Source: Blastococcus sp. DSM 46786 (lineage in GTDB: Bacteria; Actinomycetota; Actinomycetes; Mycobacteriales; Geodermatophilaceae). Taken from it: a stretch of 64,000 bases of DNA. The position numbers and the translations under genes are program-made. This document shows positions 43,099 through 55,902 of this stretch, piece by piece; the stretch's first letter is position 1; each line of letters starts with the position of its first letter. Location: positions 1 through 64,000 of the forward strand of contig NZ_FOAO01000017.1 in assembly GCF_900109665.1 (NCBI RefSeq). The letters run 5' to 3'. Under the pieces are notes generated by a model that was not told the DNA's origin, did not search any database, and saw nothing but the letters and a program-made list of their open reading frames with translations.

Positions 43099-43838
43099 GG
43101 CCGGTCCAGCAGCTCGGCCAGGTCGGTGACGACCACGTCGGCCCCGGCCTCCCGCAGGCCGTCGGCGTGGCCGACCCGGTCCACGCCGACGACGAAGGCG
43201 AAGCCGCCTGCCCGGCCGGCGGACACCCCGGCCAGGGCGTCCTCGAATACCACGGCCTCCTGCGGCGTCACCCCGAGGGCGTGGGCCCCGGCGAGGAAGG
43301 TGTCGGGCGACGGCTTGCCGGCCAGCCCCTGCTGCCGGGCGACGACGCCGTCGACCCGCGTGTCGATCAGGTCGGCGAACCCGCCTGCGGCCACCACCTG
43401 CTCGCCGTTGGCCGAGGCGGTCACCACCGCGGTGGCGAACCCCGCCTCCTTCACCGCCCGCAGGTAGCGCACCGAACCCTCGTACACCTCGACGCCGTGC
43501 TCGTCGAGCTCACGCTGGACCAGGTCGTTCTTGCGGGTGGCCACCCCCTGCACGGTCGCCGCGTCCGGCGGGTCGCCGTGCTCGCCCTCGGGCAGCACGA
43601 TCCCCCGGCTGGCGAGGAAATCGCGTACGCCGTCGGCCCGCGGTTTGCCGTCGACGTGCCGGTTGTAGTCGTCCTGAGTGAACTCCGGGGCCGCGGGATC
43701 GCGTGCCCGCAGGAATGCGTCGAAGGTCCGCTTCCAGGCCGCCATGTGCACCGTGGCGGTGCGCGTGAGGACGCCGTCGAGGTCGAACAGGCAGGCCCGG
43801 ACGCCATCGGGGAGGCCGACCGATCGGGAGGTGGACAC
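43095..43838 (-). CDS. Beta-phosphoglucomutase family HAD hydrolase
   Basis: 247 residues. HAD motif [15 protein letters not shown], cap domain, [10 protein letters not shown] (motif II), [11 protein letters not shown] (Lys, motif III) and [13 protein letters not shown] (motif IV). Converts beta-glucose-1-phosphate to glucose-6-phosphate. First gene of a two-gene operon with the GH65 phosphorylase. GTG start with TAGCGT 6 nt upstream (leaderless). Confidence 0.93.
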   Translation of the reverse strand: MSTSRSVGLPDGVRACLFDLDGVLTRTATVHMAAWKRTFDAFLRARDPAAPEFTQDDYNRHVDGKPRADGVRDFLASRGIVLPEGEHGDPPDAATVQGVATRKNDLVQRELDEHGVEVYEGSVRYLRAVKEAGFATAVVTASANGEQVVAAGGFADLIDTRVDGVVARQQGLAGKPSPDTFLAGAHALGVTPQEAVVFEDALAGVSAGRAGGFAFVVGVDRVGHADGLREAGADVVVTDLAELLDRP

Positions 43839-43994
43839 GCCGCGACGCTACCGGCGCCGGGCATCCGGCACGCCTCGGGAGTGGGCCGGTACCGGGTTCC
43901 GACGGGCGCCGCGCCGCCGCGCTGCCTAGGGTCCGACGGGGACGCTCCGGCGGCCCCGACCAGCCACGCCACGCCATCGAGGGAGAGGACCACC

Positions 43995-44540
43995 ATGGCC
44001 GACCGGCCCACCCCGCCCAACCCCTACGACTTCCTGCCGCAGGTGCCGGGCTTCACCGTGACCAGCAGCGACGTCTCCGACGGGCAGCCGATGCCGATGC
44101 CGCACGTGAGCGGTGTCATGGGCGCGGGCGGCGAGGACCGCTCGCCGCAGCTGTCCTGGTCCGGCTTCCCCGAGGGCACCGGCAGCTTCGCCGTGACCGT
44201 CTACGACCCGGACGCCCCGACCGCCAGCGGCTTCTGGCACTGGGCGGTGGCGAACATCCCGGCGTCGGTGACCGAGCTGCCCGGCGGTGCGGGTGACAAG
44301 GACGCCCCGCAGCTGCCCGAGGGCGCGGTGCAGCTGCGCAACGACGGCGGTTTCGCCGGGTTCGTCGGCGCCGCTCCCCCGCCGGGCCACGGCCCGCACC
44401 GCTACTTCGTGGTGGTGCACGCCGTCGACACCGACCGGCTCGACGTCGACGCCTCCACCACCCCCGCGGTGCTGGGCTTCAACCTGTTCTCGCACACCCT
44501 CGCCCGGGCCACGCTGGTGGCCACCTACGAGCAGCGGTAG
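43995..44540 (+). CDS. YbhB/YbcL family Raf kinase inhibitor-like protein (PEBP)
   Basis: 181 residues. PEBP fold motifs: [40 protein letters not shown] and [18 protein letters not shown] form the phosphate/anion-binding pocket. Ligand and role unknown in bacteria. ATG with GGGAGAGGA ribosome binding site; TAGGGT at 43926-43931 is a likely -10, giving a leader of about 55 nt. Confidence 0.94.
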   Translation: MADRPTPPNPYDFLPQVPGFTVTSSDVSDGQPMPMPHVSGVMGAGGEDRSPQLSWSGFPEGTGSFAVTVYDPDAPTASGFWHWAVANIPASVTELPGGAGDKDAPQLPEGAVQLRNDGGFAGFVGAAPPPGHGPHRYFVVVHAVDTDRLDVDASTTPAVLGFNLFSHTLARATLVATYEQR

Positions 44541-44642
44541 CCGGCACCACCGCTGCGCGGCCGTCCGGTTGCGCAGCGGTACGGCCACCCCGGTGGGCCG
44601 CGAAGACTCAGCGGCCGCGGTGAATAGTCGCCCGGACGGGGA

Positions 44643-45572
44643 ATGAGTCGGGGTGTGTCCCATCCGGTTGCCCGACACCGATCCGGTGCTCTGGCCGTGT
44701 CGCTGATCACGGCCGTGCTCACGGTCGTCCAGCTGCTCGCCCTGGAGGCCTTCCGCCCCGGGCGTGCCGCGGCCGGCGGTTCACCGCCGGCCGTGCTCGT
44801 GGCCGACGCGGTGCAGGCGTACGGGTCGGCCGGCACGCTCGCGGTCGTCGTCGACCGCCGGCAGAGCCGCATCACCGAGGGCAGCGTCCGCGCCGCCGAG
44901 GCGCGTCTGCTGCGCAGGCTCGCGTACGGCTCCGACAACGGCCCGGTGGCCGACCGATCCTTCCCGACCGCCTCCATGGTCAAGCTGTTCATGGCCGAGG
45001 ACATCCTCACCCGGGCCCGCGCCGGCTCCATCGCCCTCACGGAGGGCGACCGCGACCTGCTGCGCGAGATGATCCGCCGCTCCGACGACCCGGCCGCGTC
45101 CACGCTGTGGGTGCGGTACGGCGGCGGGCAGATGGTGCGGGACGTGGCCGAGCGCTACGACCTGGCGGGCACCGGTCCCCCGCCGGCGCGCATCCCCGGG
45201 CAGTGGGGTCAGGCTGTCACGACGGCCCACGACCTGGCCCGGTTCCTGGCCTGGCTACCCGTCGTCGCTCACCCGGAGGACGCGGCGACCCTGCTCGGCT
45301 GGATGCGTGAAGCGACCCCCGTGGCCGCCGACGGCTTCGTCCAGCAGTTCGGGCTCTTCGGCACGCTGCCGGCGGAGGCCGCGGTCAAGCAGGGGTGGAT
45401 GTGCTGCGTCGACGGGCAGCGGCACCTGCACTCGGTCGCGGTGATCGGCGCCTCGGTGGTCGTGCTGTTCAGCGAGGTCCCGCGGTCGGTGGGCTACGAC
45501 GCGGCCCGCGCGGCCCTCACGGCGGCGGGCGCCGCCGTGGCCGCCGGGAAGACGGTTCCCCGCGACAGGTGA
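44643..45572 (+). CDS. Secreted class A beta-lactamase-like serine hydrolase
   Basis: 309 residues. N-terminal signal/anchor (GALAVSLITAVLTVVQLLAL). SxxK motif in FPTASMVKLFMAEDIL, a second motif RRSDDPAASTLW (SDD in place of SDN) and KQGWMCC in the KTG position. These fit the beta-lactamase/PBP-like fold, but KTG to KQG and the missing Glu of an Omega loop that I can point to leave real beta-lactamase activity doubtful. Probably cell-wall related. Confidence 0.8.
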   Translation: MSRGVSHPVARHRSGALAVSLITAVLTVVQLLALEAFRPGRAAAGGSPPAVLVADAVQAYGSAGTLAVVVDRRQSRITEGSVRAAEARLLRRLAYGSDNGPVADRSFPTASMVKLFMAEDILTRARAGSIALTEGDRDLLREMIRRSDDPAASTLWVRYGGGQMVRDVAERYDLAGTGPPPARIPGQWGQAVTTAHDLARFLAWLPVVAHPEDAATLLGWMREATPVAADGFVQQFGLFGTLPAEAAVKQGWMCCVDGQRHLHSVAVIGASVVVLFSEVPRSVGYDAARAALTAAGAAVAAGKTVPRDR

Positions 45573-45586
45573 GGCGGCGGCCGGGT

Positions 45587-46399
45587 TCAGCCCTCCGGCA
45601 GCTCGGCGACGGCGGTGGTCGCGACCCAGGCGAAGCCGATGCGCTCGTACACCCGGGCCACGTCGTCGTCGCCCGCGGCCAGGAACACCAGGTCCGCGCT
45701 CTCCCGGGCGTGCGCGGTCAGCGCGGAGGCGAGGCCGGCTCCCAGCCCGCGACCGCGCAGCCGCGGCAGCGTCGCCACCCCCACGACCTCGCTGACCTCG
45801 GTGCCCTCGACGTCGACGGGCTGGTGCGAGCCGACCGCCACCGGCTTGCCGTGCTCCATCGCGACCATCATGACCGTGCGCCCCTCGGCGATCCGCTCCC
45901 GCAGGACCGCCGTGCGCCGCAGCGCCTCGGCCGACTGCTCCGGCGGCACCTCGAGCACGTCGTCGGCCCCGCCGGGATGGGCGAAGGCCAGCGCGGCCAC
46001 GTGCTGGTAGTGCGGCAGCTCCGGGTCGTCGGCGCCGACGAGGAAGAGCCGGACCCCGGCCGGGAGGACGACGTCGACGGGATCGTCGTCGGCCACCAGC
46101 AGCGGCAGCTCCTCGACCGTCAGGCCGGCGGCGCGGACGGCGACCGCCACCTCGGGTGAGCACTCGGGGATCCACTCCAGCGCCGCCGGCAGACCGGCCG
46201 CCCGCTGCAGCGCGATCGCCGCGCGGACGTCGTCGGCGGTCACCCGCTCGCCGCCGCGCCGGGGCCGGGCCGGGTAGGGCCAGGCGGGATCGGCGATCGG
46301 GACGTCCAGCGCCCCGGCGGCCTGGATCCGCGCATCCGGCTGCGGTGCGACGGCGAAGTAGCGCTCGATGCACTCGAGCAGCCCCGGGCGGGAAGGCAC
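45587..46399 (-). CDS. GNAT-family N-acetyltransferase with extra N-terminal domain
   Basis: 270 residues. The C-terminal half is a GNAT fold: [30 protein letters not shown] (motif A) and [20 protein letters not shown] (motif B). The N-terminal half resembles a degenerate second GNAT domain ([19 protein letters not shown]). Substrate unknown. GTG start with TAGTGT 6 nt upstream (leaderless). Confidence 0.9.
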   Translation of the reverse strand: MPSRPGLLECIERYFAVAPQPDARIQAAGALDVPIADPAWPYPARPRRGGERVTADDVRAAIALQRAAGLPAALEWIPECSPEVAVAVRAAGLTVEELPLLVADDDPVDVVLPAGVRLFLVGADDPELPHYQHVAALAFAHPGGADDVLEVPPEQSAEALRRTAVLRERIAEGRTVMMVAMEHGKPVAVGSHQPVDVEGTEVSEVVGVATLPRLRGRGLGAGLASALTAHARESADLVFLAAGDDDVARVYERIGFAWVATTAVAELPEG

Positions 46400-46512
46400 G
46401 GGAGAACACTAGACCGGCTGCGCCCCGGCGGGCCGCCGCCCGCCCGCGGCGTCCCCGCCGGACACCCGCCCGGGTGACCCGCGCGCAGCCCTCCCCCGGG
46501 GTGGACGGCACC

Positions 46513-47475
46513 ATGGGGCCCGTGACGGCTGGGACACGTGGCTCCATCTCGCCCTACGCGGTGTTCGACCGCGACTCGTGGCGGGCGCTCGCGGCCGGCA
46601 CGAGCCTGCCCCTCGATGCGGCGGAGCTGGAGGAGCTGGCCTCCCTCGGCGACCGCATCGACCTCGACGAGGTCGCCACCGTCTACCTGCCGCTGGCCCG
46701 CCTGCTGAGCCTGCACGTGACGGCCAGCCGCCGGCTGTGGGCCGCGCAGAGCGAGTTCCTCGGGGACACGACCGCCAAGGTGCCGTTCGTCATCGCCGTC
46801 GCCGGCAGCGTCGCCGTCGGCAAGAGCACCACGGCACGCCTGCTGCAGACGCTGCTCGCGGCCACCCCCGGGGTCCCGCGCGTCGACCTGGTGACCACCG
46901 ACGGCTTCCTGCTGCCCAACGCCGTGCTGGAGGAGCGCGGCCTGCTGGGCCGCAAGGGCTTCCCGGAGAGCTACGACCGGCGGGCGCTGCTGCGCTTCCT
47001 GGCGGACGTGAAGTCCGGTCGCGAGGAGGTGTTCGCGCCGGTGTACGACCACCAGTCCTACGACATCGTGCCCAGCCGGGTGCAGGCGGTGGACCGGCCG
47101 GACATCCTGGTGCTGGAGGGGCTCAACGTGCTGCAGGCGGGCCGGCGCAGCGACGGCGCGGCCCCGGACATCTTCCTGTCGGACTTCTTCGACTTCTCGG
47201 TCTACGTCGACGCGGCGGAGGCCGACATCCAGCGCTGGTACGTCGAGCGGTTCCTGGCGCTGCGCCGCACGGCGTTCCAGGACACCACGGCGTACTTCCA
47301 CCGTTTCGCCGCGCTGACCGACGACCAGGCCGGGGAGACGGCGCTGGGCATCTGGTCGGCGGTGAACGGCCCGAACCTGCGGGACAACATCGCCCCCACC
47401 CGGTCGCGGGCCCGGCTGGTGCTGCAGAAATCCGCCGACCACTCGGTGCGCAGGGTCCTGCTCCGCAAGCTGTAG
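46513..47475 (+). CDS. coaA: Pantothenate kinase type I CoaA
   Basis: 320 residues from the ATG at 46513 (GTG at 46522 possible). P-loop [50 protein letters not shown] and PAPVYDHxSYDIVP-like segment, then the C-terminal [23 protein letters not shown]. First committed step of CoA synthesis, feedback-inhibited by CoA in this family. Confidence 0.96.
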   Translation: MGPVTAGTRGSISPYAVFDRDSWRALAAGTSLPLDAAELEELASLGDRIDLDEVATVYLPLARLLSLHVTASRRLWAAQSEFLGDTTAKVPFVIAVAGSVAVGKSTTARLLQTLLAATPGVPRVDLVTTDGFLLPNAVLEERGLLGRKGFPESYDRRALLRFLADVKSGREEVFAPVYDHQSYDIVPSRVQAVDRPDILVLEGLNVLQAGRRSDGAAPDIFLSDFFDFSVYVDAAEADIQRWYVERFLALRRTAFQDTTAYFHRFAALTDDQAGETALGIWSAVNGPNLRDNIAPTRSRARLVLQKSADHSVRRVLLRKL

Positions 47476-47685
47476 CCGGGCCGGACACGCCGGGGCCGAC
47501 CTGCGCCGATACCTGGCACCCCCGGCCGGCATGGCAGGACCTGCCGACTCCTCCGGGTGACTTGGTGACCCAGCTCACTCCCTGACGCTTCAGTCGGCGC
47601 GCACACTTGCCGAATCCAGTAGTCAGACGAGCACGGTACGTAACCCGAACCGGCCGTCGTGGATGACGAACGAAGAGGAACCGCC

Positions 47686-47889
47686 ATGTGCCACCACGTA
47701 TCGCCCTGCCCCGACGCCACCAGCGAGGCGCGTGACCTCGCCGCCGTCGTCAGCAGCCACCCCGAGCAGGGCTGGCGCCTCCTCTGCAACGGCGTCGTCC
47801 TCTTCGACGACGACGGCGAACTGCTCCCCGACGGCCAGGCCGTCCCCGACCACCACGTCTGGCTGGCCCCCGAGCTCGTCGAGGCCTAG
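47686..47889 (+). CDS. DUF5999 small protein
   Basis: 67 residues starting MCHHVSPCPDA, with SHPEQGWRLLCNGVVLFDDDGELLPDGQ, which I recognise as the actinobacterial DUF5999 family. The CxH...C arrangement near the N-terminus suggests a metal site. AGAGGAA ribosome binding site before ATG. Function unknown. Confidence 0.88.
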   Translation: MCHHVSPCPDATSEARDLAAVVSSHPEQGWRLLCNGVVLFDDDGELLPDGQAVPDHHVWLAPELVEA

Positions 47890-47893
47890 CGGC

Positions 47894-48484
47894 TCAGCGG
47901 CCGGCGGCATCCCGGGCCACCTGCTCGAGCCGGTCCCGGTAGCCCGACCACCAGGCCGCGTCCACCTCCGGCAGGTTGCCGCCGCCCGACCGGAGGCCGG
48001 CCGCCCCGTCGACCATCTCCCGCACGACGTCGGCGTGGCCCGCGTGCCGGTGCGTCTCGGCGACGACGTGCACGAGGACCTGGTGCAGGGTCACCGCCCG
48101 CCGGTCGGGGTGCCACCAGGACACCTCCCCCGGCGCGTCGAGCGGGAGCTCGGCGACCGTCGCGTCGGTGACCGCCCACGCCCGGCGGTACAGCGCCAGC
48201 ACGTCGGCCCGGGACTCCCCGGCCGTGGCCCACATGTCGGCGTTGGGCTCGAGGTCGTCGGCCAGCCACGGCTCCACCTCGGGGACCGAGCGGCCGAACG
48301 TCGGGCCGAAGTAACCCATCTCGACGTAGGACAGGTGCTTCACCAGCCCCAGCAGATTGGTCCCGGTCGGCGTCATCGGCCGCCGGACGTCGTACCCGGT
48401 CAGGCCCTCGAGCTTCCAGAGCAGGGCCTCGCGGCCGGTCTGCAGGGCGTGCCGCAGCGAGGTCTTCGCATCCACGACCGTCAC
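47894..48484 (-). CDS. DinB-family (DUF664) protein
   Basis: 196 residues with GTG start. The four-helix DinB fold has TNLLGLVKHLSYVEMGYFG and a metal site HVVAETHRHAGHADVVREMVDG. DinB-like proteins are often thiol-dependent S-transferases (for example with mycothiol). Convergent with DUF5999 (4-nt gap). Confidence 0.88.
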   Translation of the reverse strand: MTVVDAKTSLRHALQTGREALLWKLEGLTGYDVRRPMTPTGTNLLGLVKHLSYVEMGYFGPTFGRSVPEVEPWLADDLEPNADMWATAGESRADVLALYRRAWAVTDATVAELPLDAPGEVSWWHPDRRAVTLHQVLVHVVAETHRHAGHADVVREMVDGAAGLRSGGGNLPEVDAAWWSGYRDRLEQVARDAAGR

Positions 48485-48504
48485 CCTGCCACCGGGGGCC
48501 TCGG

Positions 48505-51537
<3,033 letters not shown>

Positions 51538-51590
51538 TGCTGCGACGCTACCAGCGGCCGGCCGCCCTCCCGACCGGACGCCCGGCCCGC

Positions 51591-51650
51591 GAGCGTGTGC
51601 ACCGGCGCGGGGTTCGGGGCCGGCGGAACTGCGCGCCGGCGCACACGCTC
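51591..51650. terminator. 19-bp hairpin between the MerR gene and gcvP
   Basis: GAGCGTGTGCACCGGCGCG (51591-51609) pairs with 51632-51650 at 18 of 19 positions around a 22-nt loop. It lies just past the stop of the MerR gene and before the gcvP promoter. Confidence 0.75.
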
Positions 51651-51657
51651 CGGCGGT

Positions 51658-52233
51658 CTAGGCGGTCTGCGCGCGCCGACGGCGACGCATCGACAGCTCG
51701 TCGTCGGACGGGACGACCTGCCCGCCGTCGATCCGCTCCGCGGGCAGCTCCGCCAGCTCGCCGGACAGCTCCCGCAGCGCGCCGGAGACGGCGATGCCGA
51801 AGACGCCCTGGCCACCGGCGAGCAGGTCGACGACCTCCTCGGCGGAGGTGCACTCGTACACGGTCGCGCCGTCGGAGAAGAGCGTGACGTTTGCCAGCTC
51901 CTTCACGCCGCGCTGGCGGAGGTGGTCGACGGCCTTGCGGATGTTCTGCAGCGAGACGCCGGTGTCCAGGAGCCGCTTGACGACCTTGAGCACGAGGATG
52001 TCGCGGAAGGAGTACAGCCGCTGGGTGCCCGAACCGGTGGCGCTGCGCACGGACGGCGAGACCAGGCCGGTGCGCGCCCAGTAGTCCAGCTGGCGGTAGG
52101 TGATGCCGGCAGCGGCGCAGGCGGTGGGGCCGCGGTAGCCGACGAGGTCGGTGTCCACCTCGTCGTACTGCGGCGCCCCGACGGCGGCGTCGCTGAACAG
52201 CTGACCTTGCGAGCCGTTGCCCTGGTCGCTCAC
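51658..52233 (-). CDS. MerR-family regulator (Rv1830/McdR-like)
   Basis: 191 residues with GTG start at 52233 behind GAGGAGGAC. MerR HTH at about 35-105: GYRGPTACAAAGITYRQLDYWARTGLVSPSVRSATGSGTQRLYSFRDILVLKVVKRLLDTGVSLQNIRKAVDHLR. C-terminal effector domain contains FSDGATVYECTSAEEVVDLLAGGQGVFGIAVSGALREL. Conserved position between gcvP and the DUF151 nuclease gene identifies it as the Rv1830 orthologue, linked in mycobacteria to cell division. Confidence 0.9.
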   Translation of the reverse strand: MSDQGNGSQGQLFSDAAVGAPQYDEVDTDLVGYRGPTACAAAGITYRQLDYWARTGLVSPSVRSATGSGTQRLYSFRDILVLKVVKRLLDTGVSLQNIRKAVDHLRQRGVKELANVTLFSDGATVYECTSAEEVVDLLAGGQGVFGIAVSGALRELSGELAELPAERIDGGQVVPSDDELSMRRRRRAQTA

Positions 52234-52434
52234 GTCCAGCGTCCTCCTCAGTCCCGCCTCGGTTGCGGCAGGTAGACGGATCGGCACCCGTGGCCTCAGG
52301 TGTCACACCGTTGTCGTTCGCCGACGGTAAGCCGGGCCCGGAGGCCGGTCAACTGAGCGGGGCGGCGTGTCGCCACACCAGCCCCATTTCGAGTGACGGA
52401 TGCGACGCGGCTGCCGATAGGTACCCGATGGGGC

Positions 52435-52926
52435 TCAGGTAGGGCCGCCCCCGGAGCCGGAACCGGCCCCGAAGTCCTCCGGCGAGATCTGGTCGAGGAA
52501 CTCGCGGAACTTCTCCACCTCGTCCTCCTGCTCGTCGGGGATCTCGATGCCCACCTCGTCGAGCAGGTCGTCGGCGCCGAAGATCGGCGCCCCGGTGCGC
52601 ACGGCCAGCGCCACCGCGTCCGAGGGCCGGGCGCTGACGATGCGGTCGTCGCCGAACACGAGCTCGGCGATGTAGATGCCGTCGCGCATCTCGGTGATGT
52701 TGACCGCCTCCAGCTCGGCGCCCAGGGTGCGCACCACCTCGCGGAGCAGGTCGTGGGTCATCGGACGGGCCGGGCGCACACCCTGCTGCTCAAACGCGAT
52801 GGCGGCCGCCTCGACGGCGCCGATCCAGATCGGCAGGTAACGCTCCCCCTGCGTCTCCTTGAGCAGCAGGATCGGCTGGTTTCCGGGCAGTTCGACGCGG
52901 ACGCCGACGACTCGAAGCTCCTGCAC
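52435..52926 (-). CDS. DUF151 bifunctional nuclease-family protein
   Basis: 163 residues with GTG start. MQELRVVGVRVELPGNQPILLLKETQGERYLPIWIGAVEAAAIAFEQQGV is the family N-terminus, followed by RPMTHDLLREVV and IVSARPSDAVALAVRTGAPIF. Family members have nuclease activity in plants and are conserved in this actinobacterial locus. The tail is acidic then Gly/Ser-rich. Confidence 0.93.
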   Translation of the reverse strand: MQELRVVGVRVELPGNQPILLLKETQGERYLPIWIGAVEAAAIAFEQQGVRPARPMTHDLLREVVRTLGAELEAVNITEMRDGIYIAELVFGDDRIVSARPSDAVALAVRTGAPIFGADDLLDEVGIEIPDEQEDEVEKFREFLDQISPEDFGAGSGSGGGPT

Positions 52927-53043
52927 GGTGCGGCTCCCTCGGCTGCGGCCCGGGATCCGGGCGGGACGGTGTGATCAGGCGGCCGGTGACTCGTCGACCC
53001 GCCGGGCGGGGCCGGACGGCGACGCGTCCACGGTACGCCCCGG

Positions 53044-53778
53044 TCAGGGACGGAGGAGGTCCCGCAGGCGCGTCTCGAGCAGGGCGGTGTGCAGCTGCGC
53101 GGAGAGCGCCGCCAGCTCCTGCAGCTTCTCGGTGGCCCGCGTGCGCGCCTCCTCCGAGCGTGCCCGCAGCACCGGGGCGACGAGCTGCTCGACGAGCCCC
53201 GCCTCCCGCTCCACGGCGCTGCGGTAGACCCGCAGGTGCCGGGGCTCGATGCCGTGCCGGGCCAGCCCGGCGGCCGCCCGCGCGATGGGCAGGTCGGCCG
53301 CCGGGTGCCGGCCCTCGGCGTCGGTGGTCAGCAGCCCGAACTGCACGCAGTCGGCCAGCTGCCCGGGCTCCAGCCCGGCGGCCCGCGCGAACTGCTCCGC
53401 GGTCAGCGGGGCCGTCGCCCCCTCCTCGGTGGAGGCGGGGGGCAGCGGCGCGGAGCCGCTGCCGGTGCCGGGCAACGGCTCCCCGCGGTCGAGCGCGTCC
53501 AGGTGGTCCTTGATCACCCGCAGCGGCAGGTAGTGGTCCCGCTGGGCGGTGAGCACGTACCGCAGCCGGCTGACGTCGGCCCGCGAGAACTTCCGGTACC
53601 CCGACGGCGTGCGCTGCGGGTGCACCAGGTCCTCGGACTCGAGGTAGCGGATCTTGCTGATCGTCACGTCGGGGAAGTCGTCGCGCAGCACCGCCAGCAC
53701 CTCGCCGATGGTCAGGCGCGGCGCGTGCTGGTCGCCGGCGTCCCCGAGCGCACGCTCGCGCTCGGGCACGGCGGTCAC
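53044..53778 (-). CDS. ftsR: MerR-family regulator (FtsR/Rv1828-like)
   Basis: 244 residues from the GTG at 53778, chosen because a GAGAGAGG ribosome binding site precedes it and the length matches the family; GTG at 53829 has none. HTH region RLTIGEVLAVLRDDFPDVTISKIRYLESEDLVHPQRTPSGYRKFSRADVSRLRYVL, a Gly/Ser-rich linker, and a C-terminal helical domain. The orthologous corynebacterial FtsR activates ftsZ. Placed between the DUF151 and FHA genes as in M. tuberculosis. Confidence 0.9.
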   Translation of the reverse strand: MTAVPERERALGDAGDQHAPRLTIGEVLAVLRDDFPDVTISKIRYLESEDLVHPQRTPSGYRKFSRADVSRLRYVLTAQRDHYLPLRVIKDHLDALDRGEPLPGTGSGSAPLPPASTEEGATAPLTAEQFARAAGLEPGQLADCVQFGLLTTDAEGRHPAADLPIARAAAGLARHGIEPRHLRVYRSAVEREAGLVEQLVAPVLRARSEEARTRATEKLQELAALSAQLHTALLETRLRDLLRP

Positions 53779-53854
53779 GCCCCTCTCTCCCCGGGACCCC
53801 GTCCCGGGCTCCCGCTCCGCGGTCCCCACCTGCGGACGATCGCCGGTCGGTGCA

Positions 53855-54370
53855 CTAGCGAGCGGCCGGCTCGCCCGTGCGCGGTCCGGTCAGGTACACC
53901 AGGCGGAACTTCCCGATCTGCACCTCGTCGCCACCGGCGAGGGTGGCGACGTCGACCGGCTCCCGGTTGACGTAGGTGCCGTTGAGGCTGCCCACGTCGT
54001 GCACCGAGAAGCCACCGCCCTCGCGGTGGAACTCGACGTGCCGGCGGCTGACCGTCACGTCGTCGAGGAAGATGTCGCTGTCGGGGTGCCGGCCGGCCGT
54101 CGTGACGTCCTGGTCGAGCAGGAACCGGCTCCCGGCGTTGGGGCCGCGCTTGACCACCAGCAGCGCCGAGCCGGCCGGCAGGGACTCCACTGCGCCGGCG
54201 TGCGCATCGGCGGCCTCCACGGCTTCCGGCTGGTCGCCGGTGTCCTCGCCGCCGACCTTCGGGATCACGCTCGTGGCCTCGCCCACGCGCTCCGGGGAGA
54301 GCGCCGCACCGCACTGCGCGCAGAAGCGACTGCCCTCGGGGTTCTCGTGGCCACATCGAGTGCAGTGCAC
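53855..54370 (-). CDS. garA: FHA-domain regulator GarA/OdhI-like with zinc ribbon
   Basis: 171 residues. N-terminal CTRCGHENPEGSRFCAQCG zinc ribbon, a linker with EATSVIPKV resembling the phosphorylatable ETTS segment of GarA/OdhI, then the FHA domain (GRHPDSDIFLDDVTVSRRHVEF, SVHDVGSLNGTYVN). GarA binds and inhibits 2-oxoglutarate-metabolising enzymes unless phosphorylated by Ser/Thr kinases. GTG start with GGAGGAGA 6 nt upstream. Confidence 0.92.
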   Translation of the reverse strand: MHCTRCGHENPEGSRFCAQCGAALSPERVGEATSVIPKVGGEDTGDQPEAVEAADAHAGAVESLPAGSALLVVKRGPNAGSRFLLDQDVTTAGRHPDSDIFLDDVTVSRRHVEFHREGGGFSVHDVGSLNGTYVNREPVDVATLAGGDEVQIGKFRLVYLTGPRTGEPAAR

Positions 54371-54632
54371 GTTGCGTCTCCTCCGGTACGAGGGGCCCGC
54401 CGCGGACCTGTATCTGGCCGCGGGCGGCCGGCGGACGGTGGGCCGGACGGCCCTCCGTGGGTCGGCCGCCGCGGGTGGGCGGCGGACCGTGGGTCATGGA
54501 ACCAGCCGGTCGGCCCGAGGGTCAACCGGACGTGCAGGGCTGGGGGGCGGCTGCGCCGCAGGTCCCCCGCTGTTCTGCGCCCCGCGACGATCATAGTGAG
54601 CGATGGCCGGAATCAGCCTCCCGGCGGGCCGG

Positions 54633-55037
54633 TCACGAGCCCTCGACCACGGCCTGGTAGGCGTCGGCGTCCAGCAGCTGCCCGATCGGGTCGCCGCCCT
54701 CCCCCGGCACGGCGATGTCGACCAGCCAGCCCTCCCCGTACGGGTCGGCGTTGATCGTCTCCGGCGCGTCGGCCAGGCGCGCGTTGACCGCCGCCACGAC
54801 GCCGGTGACGGGCGCGTAGACGTCGGAGACGCTCTTCGTGGACTCCACCTCGCCGATCGGCGTGCCCGGGGCCACCTCGGCCCCCACGTCGGGCAGCTGC
54901 ACGAAGACGATGTCCCCGAGCGCGTCCTGGGCGTGGTCGGTGATGCCGACCCGGACGACGGTCGACGTGCCGTCCGTGCCCTGCACCAGCGCCCACTCGT
55001 GCTGCTCGGTGTAGCGGCGGTCGTCGGGTGTGCTCAT
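54633..55037 (-). CDS. gcvH: Glycine cleavage system H protein
   Basis: 134 residues. Lipoyl-domain fold with RYTEQHEWALV, VRVGITDHAQDALGDIVFVQLPDVG and the lipoylation Lys in GEVESTKSVSDVYAPVTG. Carries the aminomethyl group from GcvP. ATG at 55037 with ribosome binding site GGGAGACG. Confidence 0.96.
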   Translation of the reverse strand: MSTPDDRRYTEQHEWALVQGTDGTSTVVRVGITDHAQDALGDIVFVQLPDVGAEVAPGTPIGEVESTKSVSDVYAPVTGVVAAVNARLADAPETINADPYGEGWLVDIAVPGEGGDPIGQLLDADAYQAVVEGS

Positions 55038-55071
55038 GCGGCGGTCGTCTCCCGGTGAGGTGATGGAACGG

Positions 55072-55122
55072 CCTCGGTGCAGGGCCCACCTCGAGCGAAG
55101 CGAGAGGTGGGGGGCACCGAGG
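55072..55122. terminator. Two-level hairpin between the DUF881 operon and gcvH
   Basis: Outer arms CCTCGGTGC (55072-55080) and GCACCGAGG (55114-55122), inner arms CCCACCTC and GAGGTGGG (55085-55092, 55104-55111). It starts 3 nt past the DUF881 stop (- strand). Confidence 0.75.
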
Positions 55123-55125
55123 TCC

Positions 55126-55902
55126 TTAGTCGGTCTCGGGCGAAGCGTATTGAGGGCGGTCCAGCGGCCGCAACGCGTCCACGACGAGCTCGGGCGACCG
55201 GACGATCTCGACCGACCCGCCGCGCCGCTCGATCCGCTGCACCACCCCACCCGGGATGTTCATCGCCGTCTCCATGCCCTGCGGGTCGCCGAGCACCACG
55301 AACTCGTACGGCGAGCGCAGCGGCGTGCCGTCGACCACGAGGTCGCCGGCGGTGCCGGTGACGGCGGTGGAGAGCCCGATCCGGACGTCGTCGACCTGCA
55401 TGGTCTCCGCGCCGGCCCCGCGCAGCTCCTGGACCACGTCGAGCAGGTCGGACACCTGCACGGCCCCGGCAGGGTCGCGGACGGTGAGGGTGAGCCCCGG
55501 GCCCCGGGCCGCGAGCGTGCCGCCCAGGATGCCGAGGGACTCGGCGCGTTCGCGAGCCTCCTCCAGGGCCGCACCGGTCCGGCTGCCGGAGCCGTTGAGC
55601 TCCCGCAGCGCCGCCCGCTGCTCGTTCAGCTGCGACCTCAGCCGCTCCTCGCGGCTGTCGAGCTCGTCGAGGATGCGCACCAGGTCCTCCTCGCGCGCCC
55701 CGGCCAGCACCTGGGCCTCGTCGGCGTTGCGCACCTGGACGGCGAGCGCGAACCCGAGCAGGAGGGTCAGGACGCCGATGAGGGCGGCCGCGAGGGGGTC
55801 CCGCCGCCGGCGCCGCGCCGGGGTGGGCGCCCCAGCCGGGGTGGGCGCCCCCGCCGGGTCGGCGCCGGCGCCCGGCGGGTCGGGCCGTCCCGCACCGGTC
55901 AT
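55126..55902 (-). CDS. DUF881 membrane protein (Rv1825-like)
   Basis: 258 residues. Pro/Ala/Arg-rich N-terminus, one transmembrane helix (ALIGVLTLLLGFALAVQV), a coiled coil (EDLVRILDELDSREERLRSQLNEQRAAL) and the extracytoplasmic DUF881 domain (GPGLTLTVRDP...DLLDVVQELRGAGAETMQVDD). Found with a paralogue and DUF1290 in a conserved actinobacterial cluster near garA; suspected cell-envelope role. Confidence 0.9.
   Translation of the reverse strand: MTGAGRPDPPGAGADPAGAPTPAGAPTPARRRRRDPLAAALIGVLTLLLGFALAVQVRNADEAQVLAGAREEDLVRILDELDSREERLRSQLNEQRAALRELNGSGSRTGAALEEARERAESLGILGGTLAARGPGLTLTVRDPAGAVQVSDLLDVVQELRGAGAETMQVDDVRIGLSTAVTGTAGDLVVDGTPLRSPYEFVVLGDPQGMETAMNIPGGVVQRIERRGGSVEIVRSPELVVDALRPLDRPQYASPETD

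Noticed and set aside
44643-45572. Antibiotic-resistance beta-lactamase
   Set aside because: The SxxK motif is present, but the KTG motif is KQG and no Omega-loop Glu could be pointed to, so a resistance claim is not supported.
51538-51657. Glycine riboswitch before gcvP
   Set aside because: The gap is mostly a terminator-like hairpin and a leaderless promoter; no aptamer-like structure is seen.
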